DNA of 42,426 bases from a bacterium. Its GTDB lineage: Bacteria > Oederibacteriota > JAAXVQ01 > JAUVAV01. The translations under genes were made by a program, and so were the position numbers. Where the stretch lies: assembly GCA_021108215.1 (NCBI GenBank), contig JAIORK010000037.1:84352-126777 (forward strand), written 5' to 3'. A model generated the notes under the pieces. It ran no database searches. It was given only the letters and a program-made list of their open reading frames with translations, and was not told where the DNA came from. Shown here one piece after another: positions 35,213 through 42,426 of the stretch (positions within the stretch are counted from its first letter, which is position 1; each line of letters begins with the position of its first letter).

Positions 35213-35938
35213 CTATCTATCCACCAAATAATATTGGACTGTTGTCACCACCCGGATTTTTTTATACTCCGGCGAATTACGATCACGGTCCGCGATTGAA
35301 AAAAAACCCTGATTGGCATGACGAATTTTTCCGAGTTTGCTGCCTGAATCTTTGGCAAATTTCTTAGCCGCTTCCCGGGCATTAAGCGTCGCGGCTTCGA
35401 TCATTTCCGGCTTAATTTTATTCAGACCGGTAAATAAAAATTCCGTCCGGTTTTCCCAGTTTTCCACCATGACCACACCTTTTTTTACAAGTTCCCCGGT
35501 TTTTTCCATACCAATCTTCACGCGCGCTACATCACTGGAACGCAGTGTAAGCGTGGTTTCTGCAAGGTAGCGATAGGTTAAACGCACTTTTTCACCATAG
35601 TGACGTTCTGCCTGGGTATCGGTTATTTTTGGTGAAGCATTCGAGATCATCTCATCATGAAAACCCGAGTTAATTAAAAAAGCCGTGATAATCTTACGTT
35701 TTTCATCAATATGACTTTGCAAAGACGCTAAATCATTACTGGCAACTTTGAATGTAATCGGCCATATCGCCAGATCTGCCGGTAGTTCCTTCTCCGCCAG
35801 TCCTTTCACCGTCACAAAACGGTCCGCCGACCTGATTTTGTATAATGCCGAACCCAGGCTCATCCCGGCAATAATCAGTCCAAGCCCCACCGCAATACCG
35901 GCAATCGCCGGAGAATGCCAGATTGATTTGTTTTCCAT
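35213..35938 (-). CDS. SIMPL-domain (DUF541) membrane-anchored protein
   Basis: The product is 241 residues from the ATG at 35938; GTG at 35947 is possible. An N-terminal signal anchor (SPAIAGIAVGLGLIIAGMSL) is followed by the SIMPL domain with the family opening FVTVKGLAEKELPADLAIWP. The later segment LNKIKPEMIEAATLNAREAA matches the conserved second half. Family members are periplasmic or outer-envelope proteins of unknown role; some relate to oxidative-stress or kinase-interacting proteins. It is convergent with the duplicated-domain protein, only 16 bases away. Confidence 0.88.
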   Translation of the reverse strand: MENKSIWHSPAIAGIAVGLGLIIAGMSLGSALYKIRSADRFVTVKGLAEKELPADLAIWPITFKVASNDLASLQSHIDEKRKIITAFLINSGFHDEMISNASPKITDTQAERHYGEKVRLTYRYLAETTLTLRSSDVARVKIGMEKTGELVKKGVVMVENWENRTEFLFTGLNKIKPEMIEAATLNAREAAKKFAKDSGSKLGKIRHANQGFFSIADRDRNSPEYKKIRVVTTVQYYLVDR

Positions 35939-36090
35939 GAATCGCACACTCCTTTTTCAAAAGATGTATTTGGCGATTTTATACCACAGAATCACAAAAT
36001 CGTCTTTATTTTTCCGTGACTCTCAAACATATTTATTCTAAATTCGTCGTGGAATTAACCTGACATTGGCTGTACTGGTTTGATGATAGA

Positions 36091-36224
36091 AGCACCCAGG
36101 GATTAATCATTTTTTCAGTGGAACGAAGAAATTGTTCTCAAACACCTGTCATACAAACAGCATAACAGAACATCTTCCATGAATTTTCGTTTTCCAATGA
36201 AAAAATGATTAATCCCTGGGTGCT
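36091..36224. repeat. Long inverted repeat (27-bp perfect arms), possible MITE-like element
   Basis: The left arm (36091-36117) AGCACCCAGGGATTAATCAT plus TTTTTCA is repeated exactly in reverse at 36198-36224, with a further five matched bases inside. The 80-base centre contains an inner TGTTCT/AGAACA pair. No clear target duplication flanks it. It lies in the 394-base gap 35948-36341, with a separate hairpin at 36262. No gene is seen in the rest of this gap. Confidence 0.8.
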
Positions 36225-36261
36225 ATTCTTTCTCGTCGATTACTGTAGGCGGGTTGACAAC

Positions 36262-36339
36262 CAAAAGAAAGAGGCGGCTGCAATCGGATCATCCTGTCCC
36301 TGCATCAGACAAAAAATGAACAGCCGTCTCTTTCTTTTG
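36262..36339 (-). terminator. Long hairpin after the collagen-like lipoprotein gene
   Basis: CAAAAGAAAGAGGCGGCTG (36262-36280) and CAGCCGTCTCTTTCTTTTG (36321-36339) are 19-bp arms with a single G-U-compatible mismatch and a 40-base loop. On the minus strand it begins two bases after the stop codon of the lipoprotein gene and has T-rich arms. It is a plausible terminator or mRNA 3'-end stabiliser. Confidence 0.55.
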
Positions 36340-36341
36340 TA

Positions 36342-36779
36342 TTAATTAACAACAGTAACAACCAGTTCAAAATCTCCCGGTGTCGTGGTTGCACTGTTGA
36401 TCCACCCGAGAATGACTTTGCCGTGCTCAACCGAATAGAAATAATTGGTTGTAGAGTCGTCGGTTTCCGTTTCTGTATACGGAACCAGCGGGGCATCGTC
36501 ATACCCGGTAAAATGAAGATAACAACTGACTGTAGAATAATCACCATGCACATTATCCACGACCACTGCAGGACAAACAGCATCATAGGTCCCGCTGGAT
36601 CCTGCCGGGGATATTGCATAAACATACGTTGTTTGGGTCCCGGCACCGGCCGCACCGGTCGGCCCCATGGGACCTTCCGGTCCGCGGCATGCACTCAAAA
36701 ATCCCAGTGCCGAAATTGCCAAACCAACCATCAAGATATTCAACGATTTTCGATATTTTACAGGCCGATTGTTCCCCAT
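36342..36779 (-). CDS. Lipoprotein with a short collagen-like segment
   Basis: The 145-residue product has a signal peptide and lipobox (LSAC). Immediately after the lipidated Cys comes a collagen-like run of Gly-X-Y triplets (GPEGPMGPTGAAGAG, five triplets). The rest is a small beta-rich domain (TTYVYAISPAG, VVDNVHGDYSTVSCYLHFTG, VILGWINSATTTP, FELVVTVVN) with two Cys that may form a disulfide. Collagen-like stretches at this position occur in surface lipoproteins of several environmental bacteria. The gene begins only three bases after the YXXGXW gene, so both are translated from one mRNA. A relic of a paralogue sits at 38319-38396. Confidence 0.75.
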   Translation of the reverse strand: MGNNRPVKYRKSLNILMVGLAISALGFLSACRGPEGPMGPTGAAGAGTQTTYVYAISPAGSSGTYDAVCPAVVVDNVHGDYSTVSCYLHFTGYDDAPLVPYTETETDDSTTNYFYSVEHGKVILGWINSATTTPGDFELVVTVVN

Positions 36780-36782
36780 GGT

Positions 36783-38147
36783 TTATTGCTCCTTTTCCGC
36801 AACTGCAGCTTTAATTTTAGACTTTGATTTATTTTGCTTCCCTTTCGCATCCTGTTTTTGTTTCGCTTTACTTTTTACAACGCGACCGGGTTTAACCTTT
36901 TTCCGTGATTTTTCTTGTTTATATTCCTGCTCTTTTTCCATCTTGTCTTTTTTGTATCGATATTTTTTCCGGGACGGCTTTTTTCCGTCTAACACCTCTT
37001 CATCCGGCTGTGCTTTGATGATAACCTTGGTCTTTTTCCCGTTTTTTACAACAACCTTCCTCACCTTACTTTTTTTGTGCTTGTATCTGGTCGGTCCCTC
37101 GTATTCCTCATAATAATCATCATAGCGTTCCTGTTCTTTGCGCGCGTCTTCCGTCTCAACTTTTTCAGATATTTTTGAGTGCCGGGGTGATTGCTGCGCA
37201 ACTTGTTCTTTCACCTTGCTTCTGCCGTATTTGGGTGATGGCCGGTCATGCTGAGATTTCCCTTTTTGCCAGTTCCCGTTGAGCCAGCGGCCTTTATGAT
37301 CATACTGTCCTGGTCGGTAAACATGTCCTGTACGTTCACGTGCCCGCCAATGACCTTTTACCCAGCGGCCGTCATGACCCCAGTGACCTTTTGCCCAGAC
37401 TTTTCCGGCAGGAATACGCTTCCAGCCACCGATGTTCCAAATACCGCGATGGTTATAATATCCGGCAACCCAGCGCTGACCAGTGCGAACAGCAGGACGC
37501 CAAAAACCCTTGATCCAATAGCCGCGGTGATTCCAATAACCCGGCACCCATGTATAATGATGCCTTACTTTCCTTGGCTGCCAATAACCATAGACCCAAT
37601 CCCCCGCACGGTTCCAGTGACCTGACACCCAATAATAGCCGGATCGGTTTGCCTTACGCCACCGTCCTTTGAGCCACTGTCCGCCATGCCAGTAACCCGG
37701 TACCCAGGCATACCCGGAACGATGATGCCGAACCGGTCTCCAGAAGCCTGGAATATACACCCCGCCTTCCCAAAAACCGTTGGACCAGGAAAATCCCACC
37801 CGGATACGCGGACGCCAAAAACCGGGAACAATGATGTGTTCCGCGATTTCCAGAGCATCAACCCAGACCTGTTCCTCCGTGTAGGTATCTTCCGGCGCTT
37901 GAACAACAACCGTATGTGATTCAGAATAATTTTCTCCCGGCGCTTCTGTTTCATGTTGTGAAGAATACGTCTGTTCCGGTTGCGGTTGCGAGTTCGGCTG
38001 CGGGTTGGGGACTTGATAGGTTGGATAAGGTGTCGGCTGATAATAAGAATAACGTCCGGCAGGTGGTGCGTCTTTTTTATGTACAACGACGGTGCATCCC
38101 GTACTTAAAACAATGATACTCAGTAAGCCAATCAGTGCTCGTTTCAT
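36783..38147 (-). CDS. YXXGXW-repeat lipoprotein with lysine-rich C-terminus
   Basis: The 454-residue protein starts with a lipobox signal (LSTGC). A Tyr/Pro/Gln-rich spacer follows, and then a long region (about residues 110-310) of units such as YAWVPGYWHGGQWLKGRW, YTWVPGYWNHRGYWIKGFW and KVWAKGHWGHDGRWVKGHW. This is the YXXGXW repeat of envelope proteins of unknown function, in about ten copies. From about residue 320 it becomes strongly basic (KKSKVRKVVVKNGKKTKV, then PGRVVKSKAKQKQDAKGKQ). It precedes the collagen-like lipoprotein by three bases in one operon. The aromatic repeats suggest a cell-wall or surface-layer binding role, unproven. Confidence 0.87.
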   Translation of the reverse strand: MKRALIGLLSIIVLSTGCTVVVHKKDAPPAGRYSYYQPTPYPTYQVPNPQPNSQPQPEQTYSSQHETEAPGENYSESHTVVVQAPEDTYTEEQVWVDALEIAEHIIVPGFWRPRIRVGFSWSNGFWEGGVYIPGFWRPVRHHRSGYAWVPGYWHGGQWLKGRWRKANRSGYYWVSGHWNRAGDWVYGYWQPRKVRHHYTWVPGYWNHRGYWIKGFWRPAVRTGQRWVAGYYNHRGIWNIGGWKRIPAGKVWAKGHWGHDGRWVKGHWRARERTGHVYRPGQYDHKGRWLNGNWQKGKSQHDRPSPKYGRSKVKEQVAQQSPRHSKISEKVETEDARKEQERYDDYYEEYEGPTRYKHKKSKVRKVVVKNGKKTKVIIKAQPDEEVLDGKKPSRKKYRYKKDKMEKEQEYKQEKSRKKVKPGRVVKSKAKQKQDAKGKQNKSKSKIKAAVAEKEQ

Positions 38148-38261
38148 TTTTTTCTCACCCCTTCGGTTCTGTCCTTTTCTAAACGTGTTTCGTAGCTACA
38201 GAAAAGTAGACCCCCAAAGGACTGTTTGGTTCATCGCATTGAACTTTTGTATGGGACATAA

Positions 38262-38291
38262 AAAAAAGGGGCGTAAAAACGCCCCTTTTTA
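38262..38291 (-). terminator. Terminator downstream of the relic gene
   Basis: AAAAGGGGCGT/ACGCCCCTTTTT form an 11-bp stem with a four-base loop and a run of seven T on the minus strand. It lies about 25 bases past the relic stop codon and could also end the FG-GAP transcript. Confidence 0.85.
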
Positions 38292-38318
38292 TCTGTTTTT
38301 ATTACTTCCAAAAAGCCG

Positions 38319-38396
38319 TTAATTAACCACCGTCACAACCAGTTCAACTGCCAGCGGTGTGGTTGTAAACACAATTACTTCTTTACATCCAATTCC
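38319..38396 (-). pseudogene. Relic C-terminus of a collagen-like lipoprotein paralogue
   Basis: Read on the minus strand, 25 codons ending in VFTTTPLAVELVVTVVN and TAA resemble the end of the gene at 36342 (INSATTTPGDFELVVTVVN). The nucleotide match is visible over about 60 bases. The frame is closed by a TGA at 38397-38399 with no start. This is a remnant of duplication, left next to a functional-looking terminator. The rest of the 323-base gap (38148-38470) contains only that terminator. Confidence 0.6.
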
Positions 38397-38470
38397 TCAC
38401 TACCCGACTGCCATTATTACCTAGGTCAGTACTTTTCATCTAACTAACCGAGCAGCAGCTTGCTTGGCAT

Positions 38471-39385
38471 TCATTTGACCAAACCAATCTTTTTAATAAT
38501 CCTTTCTTTAATATGGCCGCTTTCCGCCTCACCGATATAGAGGTATACCCCATTTGCCATGCCTGAGGTATTCCAAATAACTTCAGTCCATCCCTGTGGA
38601 TAATGACCCTCCCTTGACCATACAAACCTATTTCCAGGTGTATAAACTTTGATACTCACCCGCGCGGCCTGGTCGAGGAAAAATTTAAATTTTACATTCA
38701 CTCCCCGGGTGGGGTTGGGATATACAAAGAAATATTTTTTATCAATGATCTGTCCCTTAAAATCAGCTATCCTCGGAACGGGAGTTGCTGTTGGAATAGG
38801 AGTTGTTGTTGGAATACTGGTTGGTGTCGCGGTAGCCGGAGTTACCGGCCCGGTGCGAAAATCTGCATTCCCACTAAGACTACCCCACGACATACTGTAC
38901 CAAGGACTATACAACTGATCAGTGCTTGTCTGGCTCGGATCATACATCAATCGAGCGCGCCACCGATATGCTTGTGAAGTATCCAATCCCGTTATTGTAA
39001 AATTTAAATCAGTACCTAATACACCCACATCCGTATACATTGACTGATTAAAAAGCGTCCCACTTGAGAGTGGTTGACCCATGCGTGCGACTTGTACTTG
39101 TAATTTTGTTCTTACAGATCCTTGACTGCTTTGAGCGAATAGACGAACAAGAAAATCCTGATTACCGCTGGAAATTGATGCTTGCCCAGCAGGACCTATC
39201 AAGCTTAATTCATCCGCACGAATCTGACGCGGTATCCGGCTCAACCCAGACTGCTCATTACCATAGTAAAGAAATGCCCGACCTTCACTCGTTTGCCCAT
39301 TATCATACGCAGGAGCACTAATTATTACATCTCCATAGCCATCACCGTTTACATCACCTGCGCTCGCAACAGAAAAACCATATTG
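38471..39385 (-). pseudogene. C-terminal part of the FG-GAP protein, cut off by a stop codon
   Basis: This 304-codon frame is in exactly the same phase as the FG-GAP gene and continues it after a TAA at 39386-39388. It begins with QYGFSVASAGDVNGDGYGD, the fourteenth repeat, and goes through a SRIPRQIRADELSL linker. A fibronectin-like domain follows (QGSVRTKLQVQVARMGQPLS, SQAYRWRARLMYDP), then a Thr/Pro linker and a FlgD-like C-terminal domain (FFVYPNPTRGVNVKFKFFLD). It lacks its own signal peptide and credible ribosome-binding site (TTG at 39244 is the only in-frame start in the region), so it is probably untranslated unless the stop is read through or is a sequence error. Confidence 0.85.
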
Positions 39386-42370
39386 TTAACCTGCCTGGTC
39401 GCCTTCTCCCGCCCATTCCGCACTACCTACCAATCCACTGCTGCTGCCATGATATACATAAGCCCGGCCATTGGGGAATTGATACGCACCGACCACAACA
39501 TCACCATAGCCATCGTTATCTACATCCCCGGCAGTGGCAACTGAGTACCCGAACTGTACACTATTTTGACCGCCATATGCGGTCCAAGAAAAATTGGTGC
39601 CGAGCCCACCAGATCCACCATGATAGATATATACTCGCCCTTCATTGCTCTGCGTACCGTCATACAAATTAGCTCCAACAACAACATCACTATACCCATC
39701 ACTATTCACATCGCCGGCTGAAGCCACAGAATGTCCATATTGGGCGTTAGTCTGATCGCTCTCTTGAGACCAATCCGCCACACTGCTCAGTCCTCCCGCA
39801 TGCCCTAAATACAGAAACGCGCGCCCTTCATCGGTCTGACCGTTGTCATAAAGAGGCTCACCAATAATTACATCACTAAAACCATCGCCATTTACATCAC
39901 CGGCTGACGAAACAGAATATCCAAATTGCGAATTGACTTGTCCTCCATCCGCAAACCATAAAGAATTACTATCCAGACCGCTTGCGCTTCCAGTATGAAG
40001 ATATACCCGCCCTTGATTATCATAATAAGGTGCTCCAAGAAGAATATCACTGTACCCATCACCATTTACATCCCCTGTACAAGCAACACTATAGCCCAAC
40101 TGCGCATTGGCTTGGTTGCTTTCCACAGTCCAAGCCGGGCTGGCACCTACACCGCTGGCATTTCCTAAATAAACATAGGCCCGGCCTTCATTTGTCTCAC
40201 CATTGCTGTATTGGGGTGAACCCACCACAATGTCACAAAATCCATCACCATTCACATCGCCGGCGGTTGATACAGAAAAACCAAAAAATTCATCAGCCAA
40301 AGTTCCTTCCAAAATCTGATCTGCAATGGTACTCAACCCATCGGATTTGCCATGAAAGATAAATACATTTCCAATATTTGAAAGACCTGTATCATAATAA
40401 GGCACGCCTAGCATAACATCCCCATACCCATCACCATTCACATCCCCAGCACTCGCCAGACAATATCCCAATTGTGCGCTTGTTTGATTACTCTCCGCTG
40501 TCCATACAGCGTTGGATGTCAAACCAGATGATGAACCATGATAAACATACGCTCGGCCTTCATTTGTTTCACCATTATCATACTCAAGAGCGCCTACAAT
40601 AACATCGCTATAGCCATCACCATTTACATCTCCGGCGCTGCTCACCGAGCATCCATATTTTGCATCTATTTGGTTGCCCTCTGTTACCCAGATTGGATTT
40701 GTGTCTAACCCAGACGAAGAACCTTGATAGATAAATGCCCGGCCCTCTCCTGATTCTCCATTATTGTAGTTAAGTGCACTTACAATAACATCTCCATAAC
40801 CATCACCATTCACATCCCCGGCATTGCCAATTGAATGCCCAAACCAAACATTTAATTGATCTCCATTTGCTGTCCAAACAGGCGTTGTGGATAACCCGGA
40901 GGATGAGCCGGGATAAACAAATACCCGGCCGCCTCTATATAACCCATTGTTATAGTATTTTGCGCCAACAATAACATCACTATAACCATCGCCATTCACA
41001 TCTCCGGCACTGCTCACTGCATTTGCAATGTTTCCGTCCTCCTGATCACCATCTACAATCCAGGCCGGATTTACGGCCAAACCGGCAAGCGACCCTAAAT
41101 ATACATATACTCGGCCTTCATTGGTCTGACTAGTAACCGGCTCATTGTCATACAGATATGCCCCAACAATGACATCTCCATAACCGTCGCCATTCACATC
41201 TCCGGCACTACTTACAGATATACCGAACTGAGCATATGCTTGATTACTCTCAGCAGTCCAGTTTGCTGTGGCTGATAAACCTGTCGCAGACCCTAGATAC
41301 ACATACGCGCGGCCTTCATCATCTTCCCCATTATCAAAATACTGAGCACCTACAATCACATCTCCATAACCATCTCCATTTACATCTCCGGCACTACTCA
41401 CTGAGGTTCCAAATCTTGCTTGATCCTGATTACTCTCGGCAGTCCAATCGGGTGTAGATGCCAAACCAGTTACTGATCCGAGATATATATACGCTCGACC
41501 TTCCAAACTCTGACCATTACTAAAGGTACTCGCACCTATAATGATATCCCCATAGCCATCATCATTCACATCTCCAGCACTGCCTACAGAAAAACCAAAG
41601 GAAGCGTTTGCGGCATTGCTCTCGGCTGTCCAAATCGGATTAATAGCCAGGCCGGATGTTGAACCAAGATACGCATACACCCGCCCTTCATTGCTCTCAC
41701 CGTTGTCATAACCAGTTGCGCTAACAATCACATCACTATAACCATCTCCATTCACATCTCCGGCTGAAGCCACAGAATATCCAAAAGCAGCACCTTCCTG
41801 ATTGCTCTCTGCGGTCCAGGCCGGTGTGGTTAAGAGTGGATCAATCATGATAGGATAGTGAGCTCCCTGATCATTAATACTCAACACAATAGCATGATTT
41901 TCCAGCGCCATGCTTGCCTGCAATTTCCGTCCGCGAGCATCCCAGGCTTTAAGTTTGGCATATTTCAATACCACAGCTCCCTGATTATTAATAAATTCAA
42001 TGAATCGGCCTTTGATATCTACTCGGCCTTCTAGCCCCTCAATCGGTTGCGAGACAATTCTGACCGGTTTTCCCAAAACTTCACCCACTACACTTCTTGG
42101 ACTCGACTTCAGAATAAAACCCTGCTCCAATCCTTCCGGCTTGTTCTCATACCATTCAATTAATTCATCCCGTATGTATTCGACCCGGTTATTGTTTGCC
42201 TGTATCCGCGACTCTCCGGTTGGATGCATCGCACCTGCACGCCCAATAAATACGGTTTGCCACTGCCAATTCCACGTATTCTCCACACCAACAATGCTCT
42301 TATCCCGAGGCTCAAGCTCCACTTTATTGGATGAAAAACGTGCACGAAAATTGTGTTCCCGGTTTGGCAT
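39386..42370 (-). CDS. FG-GAP (integrin-like) repeat protein, interrupted
   Basis: The 994-residue product carries an N-terminal region (PNREHNFRARFSS, GLEQGFILKSSPRS) typical of secreted FG-GAP proteins. Thirteen FG-GAP repeats follow, each with a Ca-binding loop DVNGDGYSD or close variant and a YDNGE..EGRAYVYLGS motif. Such repeats fold into beta-propellers, often in surface or adhesion proteins. The protein stops at TAA in the fourteenth repeat, which continues in frame afterwards. The start is also doubtful: no ribosome-binding site or signal peptide is visible, and the frame upstream is open only to a TAA at 42413, although relatives extend further. The gene may be decaying. Confidence 0.82.
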   Translation of the reverse strand: MPNREHNFRARFSSNKVELEPRDKSIVGVENTWNWQWQTVFIGRAGAMHPTGESRIQANNNRVEYIRDELIEWYENKPEGLEQGFILKSSPRSVVGEVLGKPVRIVSQPIEGLEGRVDIKGRFIEFINNQGAVVLKYAKLKAWDARGRKLQASMALENHAIVLSINDQGAHYPIMIDPLLTTPAWTAESNQEGAAFGYSVASAGDVNGDGYSDVIVSATGYDNGESNEGRVYAYLGSTSGLAINPIWTAESNAANASFGFSVGSAGDVNDDGYGDIIIGASTFSNGQSLEGRAYIYLGSVTGLASTPDWTAESNQDQARFGTSVSSAGDVNGDGYGDVIVGAQYFDNGEDDEGRAYVYLGSATGLSATANWTAESNQAYAQFGISVSSAGDVNGDGYGDVIVGAYLYDNEPVTSQTNEGRVYVYLGSLAGLAVNPAWIVDGDQEDGNIANAVSSAGDVNGDGYSDVIVGAKYYNNGLYRGGRVFVYPGSSSGLSTTPVWTANGDQLNVWFGHSIGNAGDVNGDGYGDVIVSALNYNNGESGEGRAFIYQGSSSGLDTNPIWVTEGNQIDAKYGCSVSSAGDVNGDGYSDVIVGALEYDNGETNEGRAYVYHGSSSGLTSNAVWTAESNQTSAQLGYCLASAGDVNGDGYGDVMLGVPYYDTGLSNIGNVFIFHGKSDGLSTIADQILEGTLADEFFGFSVSTAGDVNGDGFCDIVVGSPQYSNGETNEGRAYVYLGNASGVGASPAWTVESNQANAQLGYSVACTGDVNGDGYSDILLGAPYYDNQGRVYLHTGSASGLDSNSLWFADGGQVNSQFGYSVSSAGDVNGDGFSDVIIGEPLYDNGQTDEGRAFLYLGHAGGLSSVADWSQESDQTNAQYGHSVASAGDVNSDGYSDVVVGANLYDGTQSNEGRVYIYHGGSGGLGTNFSWTAYGGQNSVQFGYSVATAGDVDNDGYGDVVVGAYQFPNGRAYVYHGSSSGLVGSAEWAGEGDQAG

Positions 42371-42426
42371 CCCCGTTTTCTCAGCGATAGTGACCTCAAG
42401 CCCAAGGGAGAATTAACTATTCAGGA

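Overview
The window reads as a chromosomal segment of a Gram-negative, probably environmental and poorly sampled bacterium. The evidence is several lipoprotein signal peptides, long secreted proteins with Thr/Pro linkers and FlgD-like C-terminal beta domains, an FG-GAP repeat protein, two-subunit glycyl-tRNA synthetase, PPDK, MetX/MetW, and an NtrC-type regulator. The style (Thr/Pro-rich linkers, YXXGXW repeats, FlgD-like ends) resembles uncultured candidate phyla or the deltaproteobacterial/FCB fringe. No marker here settles the phylum. Most genes lie on the minus strand. I see no phage, transposase, CRISPR array or defence island.

Layout. 1-4.0 kb: a minus-strand operon metX-metW-lipoprotein-NFU-NUDIX-MBL hydrolase, preceded by a promoter and a SAM-clan riboswitch with a terminator. 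The riboswitch has the SAM-I core but an abbreviated P2 arm. 4.0-8.7 kb: a glycosyltransferase-like half protein, a rhomboid protease, a lysine-rich membrane lipoprotein, and a sigma-54 response regulator. 8.7-9.5 kb: tRNA-Cys and tRNA-Gly flanking a 105-bp tandem duplication. 9.5-13 kb: an ExeA/GspA-type ATPase, a TPR protein, and tRNA-Leu. 13-15.3 kb: a MerR-GGDEF fusion regulator and tyrS. 15.4-25.4 kb: a class A penicillin-binding protein facing a housekeeping run recO-glyQ-glyS-ppdK; PPDK carries a histone-H1-like lysine-rich tail. 25.4-31.4 kb: a YIP1-type membrane protein, a CNNM/CorC transporter, ybeY, a LysM lipoprotein, a glycine-rich membrane protein, and aspS. 31.4-42.4 kb: an accessory surface region with a BNR/FN3 protein with 84-bp repeats, a duplicated-domain secreted protein, a SIMPL protein, a collagen-like lipoprotein next to a YXXGXW lipoprotein, a relic of the collagen-like gene, and a large FG-GAP protein broken by an in-frame TAA.

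How it fits together. The first operon joins homoserine acetylation (MetX) with its partner MetW under a SAM-sensing attenuator, so methionine-pathway expression should fall when SAM is abundant. Fe-S cofactor delivery (NFU) and nucleotide clean-up (NUDIX) are probably co-transcribed. The centre of the window is translation and cell-wall housekeeping. The right-hand third is envelope and surface proteins that show repeat expansion, duplication and decay, the signature of a fast-evolving cell surface. The most unusual items are the minimal-P2 SAM riboswitch, the MerR-GGDEF fusion with a GGDNF active site, the lysine-rich tails on otherwise unrelated proteins, and the interrupted FG-GAP gene.
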